Of a stretch of DNA of 34,368 bases, positions 22,338 through 30,954 are shown one piece after another. Under the pieces are notes generated by a model that was given only the letters and a program-made list of their open reading frames with translations, ran no database searches and had not been told where the DNA came from. The stretch is from Methanohalophilus euhalobius. Its GTDB lineage: Archaea > Halobacteriota > Methanosarcinia > Methanosarcinales > Methanosarcinaceae. The position numbers were made by a program, and so were the translations under genes. The stretch covers positions 1 through 34,368 of the forward strand of contig NZ_OBDR01000016.1 of NCBI RefSeq assembly GCF_900215215.1. Direction: 5' to 3'. The stretch's first letter is position 1; each line of letters starts with the position of its first letter.

Positions 22338-24716
22338 ATTAAAAACATCTTTGAGAAACTGGGTATTTTCGTTGAGGATCATTCGATTGCCATTGTGATA
22401 ATTGCAATGTTACTTGTTCTTGTTTCATTTGAAGGTGCTCAGCTGATCAAGATGGATTCGGGTACAGAAACATTTGTAGATAAAGATTCACAGCTGTATC
22501 AGAATTATGATCATCTTTACCTGAGTCTTTTTAGTAAGGAAGCCATCGTTGTTATGGTGGAAGGGGGTGATGTAAGGGACAGGGCTTTGCTGGAAGCGCT
22601 CGATCGTCTGGAAAAGATGTCGTCTTCGATACCGGGTGTGCTGAGTACACAAAGTGCTTCTTCGGTTGTAAAGGAAGCCAACAAGCTGGAAAACGGCAGA
22701 TTTGAAATTCCTCAAAATGATGAACAGTTGTCCGAATTGATTCCTTATATCCCATCGTCCCTGTCTCCGGATAAAACTCATACACTTGTTTATATTGAAA
22801 TGGCAGGGGATACCAGTGAGGTCCGAAAACAGGAAATTCTCAATGAAGTTGAAACTTCGGTAGACCTGGCAGAGATCCCTCCTGGTTACACTTCGATTGT
22901 CACCGGTGACCCTGCATTTGAGATAGGGATGAATAAGGAAATGATGTCCAGCATGGGCGTCTTACTCTTGCTCTCTGTCTTTTTGATGATCATTGTTCTC
23001 TATCTTGTATTCAAACACGTAAGATGGAGATTGATGCCCCTTGCAATTGTGCTTCTGGGAATAATCTATACTTTCGGTGCAATGGGTTATCTGGGTATAC
23101 CCATGACCATGGTGTCCATGGCAGCGTTTCCGGTACTTATCGGTCTGGGAATCGATTATGCCATACAGTTCCATAACCGTATTGAGGAAGAACTGGATAG
23201 GGGTGAATCCCCCAAAGAAGCTGTTATCGACACGATCAAACATACCGGTCCGGCTGTCATGATTGCGCTTATAATCACATCACTTGGCTTTGTTTCTCTG
23301 GCAACTTCCACAGTACCTATGGTGCAGGATTTTGCAAAACTCCTTCTTATTGGTGTGGTTATGTGTTTCCTGTCCTCTCTTTTTGTAGGTGTGACTGTTA
23401 TATACGGGCTTGATACATTTGCAAAAAAAAGACAGGAAAAAGCAAAAAAACATCGTGTAGATTCTCTTCGTCACAGGCTTATCACCCGCAGGTTCAAAAA
23501 ACCTCATAAAAAGCAAACCACTACAGATTCACCCGGCTTTATTGACAATACCCTGCGTTCGGTTGCGACTTTTACAATGAAACGTCCCGTACCTGTACTC
23601 ATCATTGCAGGTTTGATCTGTGTAAACGGTCTCTACACAGATACCTTTGTGCCAATCCAGACCGACACTGAAACCTTTGTGCCGGAAGATATGCCTCCCC
23701 TCATAGACCTTCAGCATCTAAGGGATATTGCAGGTGGGGATGATGAGATCAACATAATCATAAAGACTTCAAATGTTGCAGATCCGGACCTTTTACATTG
23801 GGTCGATAAATTCAGCCGGCATGAAGTTGAGAATCGTGAGAATATCTATGGAGCCACAAGTCTGGCTACCCTTGTCAAATCGAACAATGATGGAGTGCTT
23901 CCGGATTCAGAGGAAGGGGTAAGGCATGTTCTTTCAGAAATTCCTGATTCTGCAAAGGAGCGATACATAAGTGGCCAGAATATAATGGTTGTCAACCTCA
24001 ACATCGGTGATGCCATGAGCAGTCTGGGAATGGAAGGTATTGAAACTCTTGCCAACGTTATTGAAAACGACATTCAGTGGCTTGCTCCTCCGCCAGATGT
24101 AAGTGTGACAATCACGGGAAATTCTGTTGTGTTTATTGATGTCATAGATGCCCTTACATCTGGAAGAATTTTCATGACATACCTGGGTCTTGGAATGGTT
24201 TTTGCCGGTCTGCTTGTAATATACAGAGATTTCCTGAAAGCCTTTGTACCTGTCATAACCATGTTTATGGTAATTGGATGGACTGGAGGGCTTATGTACT
24301 ATCTGAATATGGAATATACGCCGATGACCGCGACCCTCGGAGCTCTGATACTGGGGGTTGGTTCGGAATATGCGGTACTTATGATGGAGCGCTACTTTGA
24401 AGAGAGGGAAAAGGGTGCTCTACCTGAAGCAGCCATGTGTGAAGCCAGTACTAAGATTGGTAAGGCTATCGTTACTTCCGGGTTGACCACATTATTCGGT
24501 TTCATGGCACTGGTTGCTTCTGCTTTTGGTATTATAAGCAGTTTTGGTATCATTACCGTAATCGATGTTGCCCTTGCTCTGATTGCTACATTTGTCATAT
24601 TCCCTCCCGTAATTGTGACCTTGGACAAATGGAGGGAAAAACACAGGGCAAAAAAAGCGGGGCAAAAACTCAATTCATCTGCAAATAATCTTCAAACAGG
24701 GGCTGATATCACATGA
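22338..24716 (+). CDS. RND superfamily exporter (MmpL/HpnN-like)
   Basis: A transporter of 792 residues with the duplicated RND layout. It has one helix at the N-terminus (IAIVIIAMLLVLVSFEGAQL), an extracellular loop (SGTETFVDKDSQLYQNYDHL), then five helices with GLGIDYAIQFHNRIEEEL. The second half repeats the pattern: TDTETFVPEDMPPL and LGALILGVGSEYAVLMMERYFEE. It resembles archaeal MmpL-type RND proteins rather than the tripartite AcrB type. The cargo is unknown; lipids or hydrophobic compounds are usual. No ATG, GTG or TTG gives a complete first helix. TAA lies in frame at 22320, and the next standard start (GTG 22395) falls inside the helix. ATT at 22338, after AAGGAGTG, yields the natural N-terminus xKNIFEKLGIFVEDHS. 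The stop overlaps the next start (ATGA). Confidence 0.9.
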   Translation: MKNIFEKLGIFVEDHSIAIVIIAMLLVLVSFEGAQLIKMDSGTETFVDKDSQLYQNYDHLYLSLFSKEAIVVMVEGGDVRDRALLEALDRLEKMSSSIPGVLSTQSASSVVKEANKLENGRFEIPQNDEQLSELIPYIPSSLSPDKTHTLVYIEMAGDTSEVRKQEILNEVETSVDLAEIPPGYTSIVTGDPAFEIGMNKEMMSSMGVLLLLSVFLMIIVLYLVFKHVRWRLMPLAIVLLGIIYTFGAMGYLGIPMTMVSMAAFPVLIGLGIDYAIQFHNRIEEELDRGESPKEAVIDTIKHTGPAVMIALIITSLGFVSLATSTVPMVQDFAKLLLIGVVMCFLSSLFVGVTVIYGLDTFAKKRQEKAKKHRVDSLRHRLITRRFKKPHKKQTTTDSPGFIDNTLRSVATFTMKRPVPVLIIAGLICVNGLYTDTFVPIQTDTETFVPEDMPPLIDLQHLRDIAGGDDEINIIIKTSNVADPDLLHWVDKFSRHEVENRENIYGATSLATLVKSNNDGVLPDSEEGVRHVLSEIPDSAKERYISGQNIMVVNLNIGDAMSSLGMEGIETLANVIENDIQWLAPPPDVSVTITGNSVVFIDVIDALTSGRIFMTYLGLGMVFAGLLVIYRDFLKAFVPVITMFMVIGWTGGLMYYLNMEYTPMTATLGALILGVGSEYAVLMMERYFEEREKGALPEAAMCEASTKIGKAIVTSGLTTLFGFMALVASAFGIISSFGIITVIDVALALIATFVIFPPVIVTLDKWREKHRAKKAGQKLNSSANNLQTGADIT

Positions 24717-25834
24717 GTAGAACCCAATATAATATAAAGAATTTCAGAAGACCACTGGTCTTTCTGTCCCTGGTCTCAGTAATACTGCTTGCAACTCTAT
24801 TTATTGGTGTAACTACGGCCCAATCGAAAGAGTACATTCCCCCGACTTATGAATATACTACAAATTATTACCGGGGGTATGGTGAACCGGAAATTCACGC
24901 TTCAGTAGTAGGGGACACTTATTTTGATCGGGGTGAAACAGCCAATGTCAATGTTATTCTCTCTAACAGGGGTATTTTGCATGGCTTGAAATCCGTCACA
25001 GATGTGAAGGGTGATAAGGCCAAACAAGCCCTTGCCATGAAAGAGATGGAATATGAAGCAAAACGCACAACTGCTTACGGTATAAAGGCAAGTCTCGTTT
25101 CCCCTACTGATTATATAGAGATCGATTCTTCGACCAGTGGCCAGACCCTGGAAAAACTGGCTCCCGGAGATTTACCCTCGCGTCCCATGACATTCACAAT
25201 TGAAATTTCGGATAATGCTCCAGCAGGAGACTATATACTCTTTCTCCCTGTAAGTTATGAATATCAGAAGGATGTCCGTATGACAGGTGGCCGAACTATT
25301 CAGCTAGGTCTACCTGATATGGATCATGCTACCTATTATAATAATTCGAATATAACTCTGCAAATACCGATCCATGTGGAAAAAGCAGCAGAATTTGAAG
25401 TCGTTGATGTCGATGGAGAGCTGGTTGCCGGTGGAGAAAGCCAAATAGTGGTGACTTATCGCAATGTGGGAGAATTGACCGCGGATGATGCTATTGCCAG
25501 GGTGGTTGTCATGGACCCCTTAAGTACCGGCAGTTCTACGGCATTGCTGGGTACTCTTGAACCGGGCGAAGAACATACAGTTTCATTTAATGTGAATTCA
25601 GACGCTATGGCTGTTGTCAAGGAATATGCAATAGATAGTGAGATACGTTATATAGATGAGGATGGCAATTACGCATTCTCTGATAACATGAAAATAAATG
25701 TGCCAATGCAATCATCAGATGGATGGATTGATATCACCCAGATTTCACTTTTATTGACTTTTTTGGTAATCATGTATCTGGTAGTTGACAGTATCCGTAA
25801 AAAGAAAAAAATAACTCTTAATGGAGAGGAGTGA
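24713..25834 (+). CDS. COG1361-like surface protein 1, exporter partner
   Basis: A 373-residue exported protein. It has an N-terminal signal helix (PLVFLSLVSVILLATLFIGVTTA), two or three beta-sandwich modules with the pattern found in COG1361 (S-layer-like/NEW3) proteins (RGETANVNVILSNRG, SDNAPAGDYILFLPVSYEYQ, GGESQIVVTYRNVGELTADDAIARVVV), then one C-terminal membrane helix (ISLLLTFLVIMYLVVDSI) and a KKKK tail. It would sit outside the membrane, anchored by the tail helix. The start overlaps the exporter stop by four bases, so translation is coupled. It is paralogous to the next protein; both begin with a Y-E/F-...-NYY-x-x-YG-x-P segment. It probably serves as an external partner or substrate binder for the RND exporter. 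Confidence 0.83.
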   Translation: MSRTQYNIKNFRRPLVFLSLVSVILLATLFIGVTTAQSKEYIPPTYEYTTNYYRGYGEPEIHASVVGDTYFDRGETANVNVILSNRGILHGLKSVTDVKGDKAKQALAMKEMEYEAKRTTAYGIKASLVSPTDYIEIDSSTSGQTLEKLAPGDLPSRPMTFTIEISDNAPAGDYILFLPVSYEYQKDVRMTGGRTIQLGLPDMDHATYYNNSNITLQIPIHVEKAAEFEVVDVDGELVAGGESQIVVTYRNVGELTADDAIARVVVMDPLSTGSSTALLGTLEPGEEHTVSFNVNSDAMAVVKEYAIDSEIRYIDEDGNYAFSDNMKINVPMQSSDGWIDITQISLLLTFLVIMYLVVDSIRKKKKITLNGEE

Positions 25835-25836
25835 GC

Positions 25837-26934
25837 ATGAACAACAGAAATTTAATGATAGGAATAATTGCACTGGGAATATCCCTGATGTGCCTGATTC
25901 CGGCCTCAGCTGCCGGCTTCATCCCACAGAATAATGCCTTGCCTGATTACTTTGATTTTAGTGACAACTACTACACTGTATATGGCGGTCCCGATGTAAG
26001 CGCAAACATCGTTGGTGATAATGAATTTTACCGTGGCGATAGTGTCACCCTTAATATTAATCTTATGAATAAGGGGGTGATTACAGGCTTTAAGTCGGAA
26101 AAGGATGATGACCCGATAGATAAACTTGATCAAAAACTACAGCAACAGGAACAATCCTATGAATCACAACGGACAACTGCGATTGGTATCGTGGCAATTC
26201 TTACTTCCCCTGATCCCAATGTAAAAGTAAAATCCGGCCCTCAGGAAGCCGGTTCACTGGCTGCCGGTGAGCAGACTACCTCTCCTATCATGTTTAATGT
26301 GGAATTTTCGGAGAATGCACCATCAGGAGAATATCCGCTGACTCTCAATCTTTATTATGGCTATCAGAAGAATGTCCAGGTTTCCGGTGATAATGAAACA
26401 AGTCTTGGTGTCACAAATATGGATGTGGGGCTATGGTATGATGTGGGTTCCCAGAATGTTACCATTCCCGTATATGTGAAAAAGGAAGCACAATTTGAGG
26501 TTACCAATGTTTCCGGGCAGCTGAATATAGGTGAAGAAGGAATGCTGCATGCTACCTATACCAATACGGGTAATGAACCCGTAAAGGATGCCATTGTTCG
26601 TATAAGTGCAGCTGATCCCTTCAGTACTACGGATGACCAGGCATATCTGGGGGATATGGATGTCGGGGAAAGTGCCGTTGCGGTATTTAAGATAAAAGTA
26701 GGGGATACTGCGATTGAAAAACCCTATGCCATAAACAGTGAAATCAAGTATGAGGACACTAAAGGTCATGACAGGGTTTCAGACAATGTGAAAATCAAAA
26801 CACAGGTATCGGCTTCATCCAATACCGATGCAAATGGATTAATGTTACCCGTGGGTTTTGTGATTGCAGTATTGGTTATAGGGGCTATTGTTCTATATAT
26901 GAGACGTAAACCACGTCAAAAACCAGAAGAGTGA
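25837..26934 (+). CDS. COG1361-like surface protein 2, exporter partner
   Basis: A 365-residue paralogue of the preceding protein. It has a signal helix (LMIGIIALGISLMCLIPASA), the shared DNYYTVYGGPDVSANIVGD opening, RGDSVTLNINLMNKGVITG, SENAPSGEYPLTLNLYYGYQ, the EGMLHATYTNTGNEPVKDAIV module, and a C-terminal helix (GFVIAVLVIGAIVLYM) ending in RRKPRQKPEE. I place the start at ATG 25837 because GGAGAGGAG precedes it by five bases; GTG 25831 would overlap the previous stop and has no room for the ribosome-binding site. With the RND protein and the upstream MarR regulator it forms a four-gene envelope-export module. A stop-overlapping hairpin ends the operon. Confidence 0.83.
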   Translation: MNNRNLMIGIIALGISLMCLIPASAAGFIPQNNALPDYFDFSDNYYTVYGGPDVSANIVGDNEFYRGDSVTLNINLMNKGVITGFKSEKDDDPIDKLDQKLQQQEQSYESQRTTAIGIVAILTSPDPNVKVKSGPQEAGSLAAGEQTTSPIMFNVEFSENAPSGEYPLTLNLYYGYQKNVQVSGDNETSLGVTNMDVGLWYDVGSQNVTIPVYVKKEAQFEVTNVSGQLNIGEEGMLHATYTNTGNEPVKDAIVRISAADPFSTTDDQAYLGDMDVGESAVAVFKIKVGDTAIEKPYAINSEIKYEDTKGHDRVSDNVKIKTQVSASSNTDANGLMLPVGFVIAVLVIGAIVLYMRRKPRQKPEE

Positions 26935-26948
26935 TGTCTTTATCACTC
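26929..26948 (+). terminator. Hairpin overlapping the end of the exporter operon
   Basis: GAGTGAT, a GTCTTT loop, then ATCACTC, followed by CTCCCCTTATTTTTG. The TGA stop codon lies in the left arm. Confidence 0.65.
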
Positions 26949-27084
26949 CTCCCCTTATTTTTGTACAATCCTGTTTTGACAGCAACATTTTTACGTAATT
27001 AGAATTATTAAGTGTTTCACGTTCAATTTCATCTTATATCAACTACATTTCTACTTTAGTCCCAAAAGGGAGGGAAATTAAAAA

Positions 27085-28311
27085 TTGAGTCAGCCTTGTG
27101 TTAATATTGGCATGGTAGGTCATGTCGATCATGGAAAAACCACTCTTGTACGTTCATTATCCGGTGTATGGACTGATAAGCATAGTGAAGAACTGAAAAG
27201 AGGTATCTCCATCCGTCTGGGTTATGCAGATACAACTTTTATGAAATGCCCCACCTGCCCTGAACCGCGGTGTTATTCAGTAAAGAAAGAATGTCCACAC
27301 TGTGGCGCAAAAACAGAGCCTGTCAGGACTGTATCCTTTGTAGATTCTCCCGGGCATGAAACACTGATGGCCACGATGCTTTCAGGTGCAGCCATAATGG
27401 ATGGTGCTATTCTTGTCATTGCCGCCAATGAAGAATGCCCCCAACCCCAGACCAAGGAACATCTCATGGCTCTTGACATCATTGGTATCAAAAATGTTGT
27501 CATAGTCCAGAACAAGATTGATCTTGTAAACAGAAAAGATGTCATAGAGAACTATAAACAGATAAAGGATTTTGTTAAAGGCACCGTTGCAGAGAACGCC
27601 CCCATAATTCCTATTTCTGCACAGCAGGATATCAATATAGATGCACTTATAGATGCAATGGAAAAAGTTATTCCAACTCCTACCTATAAACTTGATAGAG
27701 AGGCACGAATGCTCATTGCAAGATCATTTGATATAAACCGTCCAGGCTTGCCTATTGACCAGATATCAGGTGGTGTTATTGGTGGTACCCTTACGGAAGG
27801 CACATTGAAGACTGGTGATGATCTGGAGATAAAACCGGGCAGGAAAGTTGAAAGTGAAGGTGCCATTCACTGGGATCCTATTCATACCAGGGTAACTGGC
27901 ATTATAGCAGGTACGACTTCTGTTGATGAAGCAACTCCCGGGGGTCTTTTGGCAGTGGGTACTGAGCTTGATCCGGACCTGACAAAAAGTGATACTCTTA
28001 CCGGTCAGGTAGCAGGTAAACCTGGGACATTACCCAGTACCCATCATTCTTTCACCCTCAGGTTAAAACTTCTTGAACGTGTTGTCGGAGTGGATGATGA
28101 AGGGAAAATTGGTCAGATCAAGACAAGTGAGCCCCTGATGTTAAACGCCGGCACAGCCACAACTGTGGGTATTGTTACAAGTGCCAGGGAAGATGTTGCC
28201 GAGGTCAATCTTAAAAGACCTGTTTGTGCAGACATTGGTTCAATGGTTGCCATAAGCCGCAGGATTGGTTCTCGATGGAGATTGATCGGTATCGGGGTAA
28301 TTGAGGATTGA
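27085..28311 (+). CDS. Translation initiation factor 2, gamma subunit
   Basis: A 408-residue GTPase that delivers initiator tRNA to the ribosome as part of aIF2. GTP-binding motifs: [10 protein letters not shown] (G1), [11 protein letters not shown] (switch 1 region), DSPGHE (G3), NKIDLV (G4) and ISAQ (G5). The zinc ribbon typical of the gamma subunit is present ([19 protein letters not shown]). Two beta-barrel domains follow ([20 protein letters not shown]..., [16 protein letters not shown]...). The start is TTG behind GGGAGGG about ten bases upstream. It leads a seven-gene operon of translation and transcription factors on the plus strand, in an order common to euryarchaea. Confidence 0.95.
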   Translation: MSQPCVNIGMVGHVDHGKTTLVRSLSGVWTDKHSEELKRGISIRLGYADTTFMKCPTCPEPRCYSVKKECPHCGAKTEPVRTVSFVDSPGHETLMATMLSGAAIMDGAILVIAANEECPQPQTKEHLMALDIIGIKNVVIVQNKIDLVNRKDVIENYKQIKDFVKGTVAENAPIIPISAQQDINIDALIDAMEKVIPTPTYKLDREARMLIARSFDINRPGLPIDQISGGVIGGTLTEGTLKTGDDLEIKPGRKVESEGAIHWDPIHTRVTGIIAGTTSVDEATPGGLLAVGTELDPDLTKSDTLTGQVAGKPGTLPSTHHSFTLRLKLLERVVGVDDEGKIGQIKTSEPLMLNAGTATTVGIVTSAREDVAEVNLKRPVCADIGSMVAISRRIGSRWRLIGIGVIED

Positions 28312-28673
28312 ATGTTATTATTGACACAAACGGGCTGATGCTTCCAGCACAATTTGGTGTGGACATTTTCACAGAACTCAGGAGACTGGGTTTTGACCAA
28401 TTCCTTCTGCCCACAGCGATCCTGCACGAACTTGATGGTCTTGTACGAAGTTGTCGGGGTAAGGATAAAATAGCTGCGAAAGTAGCTATTTCATTATCCG
28501 AAAGATGTGATATTATAGAAGGAGAGGGATTTGCGGATGATGTTATTGTCCGTCTTGCACCCGTTTATGATGCAGCTGTATTGACCAATGATATTGAATT
28601 ACAGCAAAGGTTGAAAGAAAAGGAAATTCCTATTGTAAGGCTGAGGCAAAAGAACAAACTTGATTTCCTGTAA
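28308..28673 (+). CDS. PIN domain protein of the aIF2-gamma operon
   Basis: A 121-residue PIN-fold protein. It starts [20 protein letters not shown] with the first catalytic Asp in IIDTN, has the second acidic site in [11 protein letters not shown], and ends with the [23 protein letters not shown] element that carries the later Asp. PIN proteins are Mg-dependent ribonucleases. This one is conserved next to aIF2-gamma in euryarchaea, so it more likely acts in rRNA or mRNA handling than as a toxin; no antitoxin gene is adjacent. The start is TTG and overlaps the aIF2-gamma stop by four bases, so translation is coupled. Confidence 0.88.
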   Translation: MNVIIDTNGLMLPAQFGVDIFTELRRLGFDQFLLPTAILHELDGLVRSCRGKDKIAAKVAISLSERCDIIEGEGFADDVIVRLAPVYDAAVLTNDIELQQRLKEKEIPIVRLRQKNKLDFL

Positions 28674-28751
28674 TCTGAATAATAGCACAATGGTTTATAA
28701 GGGATGAGAAGTTCTGGTATTCTTATATAATGATATTGCGGAGATAATTAT

Positions 28752-29315
28752 ATGTACAAGAGGATGAAGCTTGTTGATACAGTTCGGGTCGCTCCCAGTC
28801 TCCTTGCTGATGATGTAAGGGTCAGTGTCAAAAATGCTCTCAAAACTAAACTTGAAGGGCGTGTTGACAAAAAGATCGGTTCTGTTGTAGCGATCACTGA
28901 TATTGATGAGATTGGTGAAGGTCATATTCTTGTAGGAGATGGCGCAGTCTATTATGATGTTACTTTTGAAGCGATAATGTTCATACCGACGCTGCAGGAA
29001 GTAATCGAAGGTGAAGTTGTTGAAACCGTTGAATTTGGAGCTTTTGTCAGCATAGGTGCAATGGACGGTCTTCTGCATGTTAGCCAGATCACAGACGATT
29101 TCATGTCCTATGATGGAAAGAATGGCCGGCTGATCAGTAAGAACCTAAGTAAAGCTCTTTCCGAAGGCGATCGTGTAAGGGCTCGCATAGTGGCTGTGAG
29201 TATCAATGAAAGGGAGCCGCGTGATAGTAAGATCGGTCTGACAATGCGACAGCCTGCCCTAGGTAAGCTGGAATGGCTCGATGAACAGAGAAAACCCGCT
29301 GTAGCAAATAAATAA
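28752..29315 (+). CDS. RNA polymerase subunit Rpo7 (RpoE, E')
   Basis: A 187-residue stalk subunit of archaeal RNA polymerase, partner of Rpo4. The N-terminal RNP-like half reads MYKRMKLVDTVRVAPSLL through VVAITDIDEIGEGHILVGDGAVYYDVTFEAI. The S1 domain follows (GEVVETVEFGAFVSIGAMDGLLHVSQI ... LSEGDRVRARIVAVS). It binds the emerging RNA and helps initiation and termination. GGAG precedes the ATG by nine bases. A TATA-like CTTATATAATG at about 28724 suggests an extra promoter inside the operon. Confidence 0.94.
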   Translation: MYKRMKLVDTVRVAPSLLADDVRVSVKNALKTKLEGRVDKKIGSVVAITDIDEIGEGHILVGDGAVYYDVTFEAIMFIPTLQEVIEGEVVETVEFGAFVSIGAMDGLLHVSQITDDFMSYDGKNGRLISKNLSKALSEGDRVRARIVAVSINEREPRDSKIGLTMRQPALGKLEWLDEQRKPAVANK

Positions 29316-29329
29316 TCAGGAGTTTTAGT

Positions 29330-29515
29330 ATGGTTGAATCTGTTTGTATGGATTGTCACAGGCTTGTTTCAGGTCAGGAATGTCCGGTTTGTGGCACCAC
29401 TAACCTTAGTAACGATTGGAGCGGACTTTTGGTTATAGTGGACCCTGAAAAGTCCGAAATCGCAAAAAAGATAGGGGTTACGATTCCTGATAAATATGCT
29501 TTGAAGGTGCGATAA
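29330..29515 (+). CDS. Transcription elongation factor Spt4 (RpoE'')
   Basis: A 61-residue zinc protein. Two CxxC-like pairs, CMDCHRL and CPVCGTTN, form the zinc site, followed by the DWSGLLVIVDPEKSEIAKKIGV core typical of archaeal Spt4. It pairs with Spt5 on the polymerase clamp to keep elongation processive. AGGAG lies eight bases before the ATG. It sits 14 bases after rpo7, as in most euryarchaea. Confidence 0.94.
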   Translation: MVESVCMDCHRLVSGQECPVCGTTNLSNDWSGLLVIVDPEKSEIAKKIGVTIPDKYALKVR

Positions 29516-29516
29516 T

Positions 29517-30107
29517 TTGGGTGGAACGATTTCGATACCCGCACCCCTGCGTCCTTTGTTACGTAAAAAATTCGGAGTCCTCTATAAGGGACTCGGCGAA
29601 GAAAACATTGGAAAAGTATCAAGGGATCTTGATGACCCCATAAAACTTATATCTGTAGGTGATGTTACTACGTTTCACTTGCTCAAATCGAATATTATTC
29701 CAGATATACTTGTAATCGATGACAAAACTCATCGGCAACCTGCTTGCGAGCAGATGATCACAGGTACAAAACAATCAGGTTTCAAGGAATTGGTTGTAAA
29801 TAATCCCGCCGGTTCAATTACCGAAGAACTGGTGGATGCACTTGCGGAAGCATTAAATTCAAATCGACGATTCAGGATATTTGTGCAGGGAGAAGAAGAT
29901 CTTGCATCTCTTCCTGCAATAATGATGGCCCCTGTAGGATCCGTCGTTCTCTATGGACAACCTGGCGAAGGTATGATGTTTGTCCGTATTACTGCTTCCA
30001 AAAAGGAAGAGATGACAGAACTAATTGACAAGATCATTGATAAACAGCATTGTAAAGAACAATTATACACTATGTGGAGGAAGTTGTATGGATATCAGCA
30101 TAATTGA
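29517..30107 (+). CDS. GTP-dependent dephospho-CoA kinase (DUF359)
   Basis: A 196-residue protein of the DUF359 family, shown in archaea to phosphorylate dephospho-CoA with GTP as the last step of CoA synthesis. Family landmarks: ISVGDVTTFHLLK, ILVIDDKTHR with paired Asp residues, NPAGSITEELVDAL, FVQGEEDLASLPAIMMAPVGSVVLYGQPGEGMMFV and a final ELIDKIIDK. The start is TTG, one base after the Spt4 stop, with GGTG upstream. Its 3' end overlaps the S24e gene by 20 bases. Confidence 0.9.
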   Translation: MGGTISIPAPLRPLLRKKFGVLYKGLGEENIGKVSRDLDDPIKLISVGDVTTFHLLKSNIIPDILVIDDKTHRQPACEQMITGTKQSGFKELVVNNPAGSITEELVDALAEALNSNRRFRIFVQGEEDLASLPAIMMAPVGSVVLYGQPGEGMMFVRITASKKEEMTELIDKIIDKQHCKEQLYTMWRKLYGYQHN

Positions 30108-30396
30108 AGAGAAGAACAACACTCTTCTAAACAGAAAGGAACTGAAGTTCAATGTGACTTTTGAGGGACCAACACCTGCAAGAAATGATGTCAAATCAAA
30201 ACTTGCAGCCATGCTGAATGTGCCCATTGAACTTATTGTAGTTCAGGGCATGAGAAACATGTTCGGTAAGCAGGAATTATCCGGTTATGCCAGGGTCTAT
30301 GAAGATGCGTCCCGCATGAAAGAAGTTGAAAAGGGATATAGCCTCAAAAGAAATGAGGTTCCAGAACCTAAAGCAGAAGAAGCAAGTGAAGAATAA
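30088..30396 (+). CDS. 30S ribosomal protein S24e
   Basis: A 102-residue ribosomal protein. MDISIIEEKNNTLLNRKELKF, the IELIVVQGMRNMFGKQE loop and GYARVYEDASRMKEVEKGY match the archaeal S24e fold. The tail is acidic (KAEEASEE). I use ATG 30088, which follows GGAGGAAG; a longer frame from 30025 overlaps DUF359 and has no family support. The 20-base overlap with DUF359 implies coupled translation. Confidence 0.93.
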   Translation: MDISIIEEKNNTLLNRKELKFNVTFEGPTPARNDVKSKLAAMLNVPIELIVVQGMRNMFGKQELSGYARVYEDASRMKEVEKGYSLKRNEVPEPKAEEASEE

Positions 30397-30405
30397 GGTG
30401 GTTAC

Positions 30406-30552
30406 ATGGCTGTAAAAGAGTATTATAAAGTAGACGGCGATAATATCGAACGTACCAGGCAGTTCTGTCCCCGTTGTGGCGAAGGTGTATTCCTTGCCGA
30501 ACATAAGGACAGGTTGACCTGTGGTAAATGTGGCTATACTGAATTCAAATAA
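30406..30552 (+). CDS. 30S ribosomal protein S27ae
   Basis: A 48-residue ribosomal protein with one C4 zinc ribbon (CPRCGEGV ... [10 protein letters not shown]). It begins [20 protein letters not shown], the normal archaeal form without a ubiquitin-like domain. The ATG lies nine bases after the S24e stop, with GGTGG as ribosome-binding site. It is the last gene of the operon and stops six bases before the convergent response-regulator gene. Confidence 0.95.
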   Translation: MAVKEYYKVDGDNIERTRQFCPRCGEGVFLAEHKDRLTCGKCGYTEFK

Positions 30553-30558
30553 ATATTT

Positions 30559-30954
30559 TCACTTTTCTTTTTCTTTTTCTTTTCTGTAATTGTCCAGAGC
30601 TACTTTAATAGTATTTTGAAGGGTTTTTTCCTCAAAGGGCTTTGTAAGATAGCCGTAGGGGTTTGTTTTCTTTGACCTTTCAAGTATTTTATCATCCGAA
30701 TAAGCTGTAAGGTATACAACAGGGATGTCCATGGCGCCATATATTGTTTCAGCTGCTTTAATTCCATCAATCTTACCTTTCAGCATTATGTCCATAAGTA
30801 CAAGATCCGGAAAAGTGATCTCAGCTTTTTGTATAGCTTCTTCACCTGAAGCTGCTATGCTGGGCACCCTGAAACCCATTCCTTTGAGCATTTTTTTTAT
30901 GCCAAGGGCTACTATATTTTCATCTTCTACCACGAGAATTTTTTCACCTGACAT
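30559..30954 (-). CDS. Single-domain response regulator
   Basis: A 131-residue receiver domain with no output domain. It begins MSGEKILVVEDENIVALGIK with the acidic pair, has the phospho-acceptor Asp in PDLVLMDIMLKGKIDG (about residue 55), then Thr in VVYLTAYSD and Lys in GYLTKPF. LMDIMLKGKIDGI is typical of receivers paired with HisKA_2/HWE-like kinases in methanogens. The ATG at 30954 has GAGGG five bases before it; GTG 30960 would add two residues. It overlaps the kinase gene by 11 bases. The signal must pass to a separate partner or act by direct protein contact. Confidence 0.92.
   Translation of the reverse strand: MSGEKILVVEDENIVALGIKKMLKGMGFRVPSIAASGEEAIQKAEITFPDLVLMDIMLKGKIDGIKAAETIYGAMDIPVVYLTAYSDDKILERSKKTNPYGYLTKPFEEKTLQNTIKVALDNYRKEKEKEK

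Noticed and set aside
30025-30087. Longer start for S24e
   Set aside because: The extension overlaps the DUF359 gene and does not resemble any S24e N-terminus; GGAGGAAG precedes ATG 30088.
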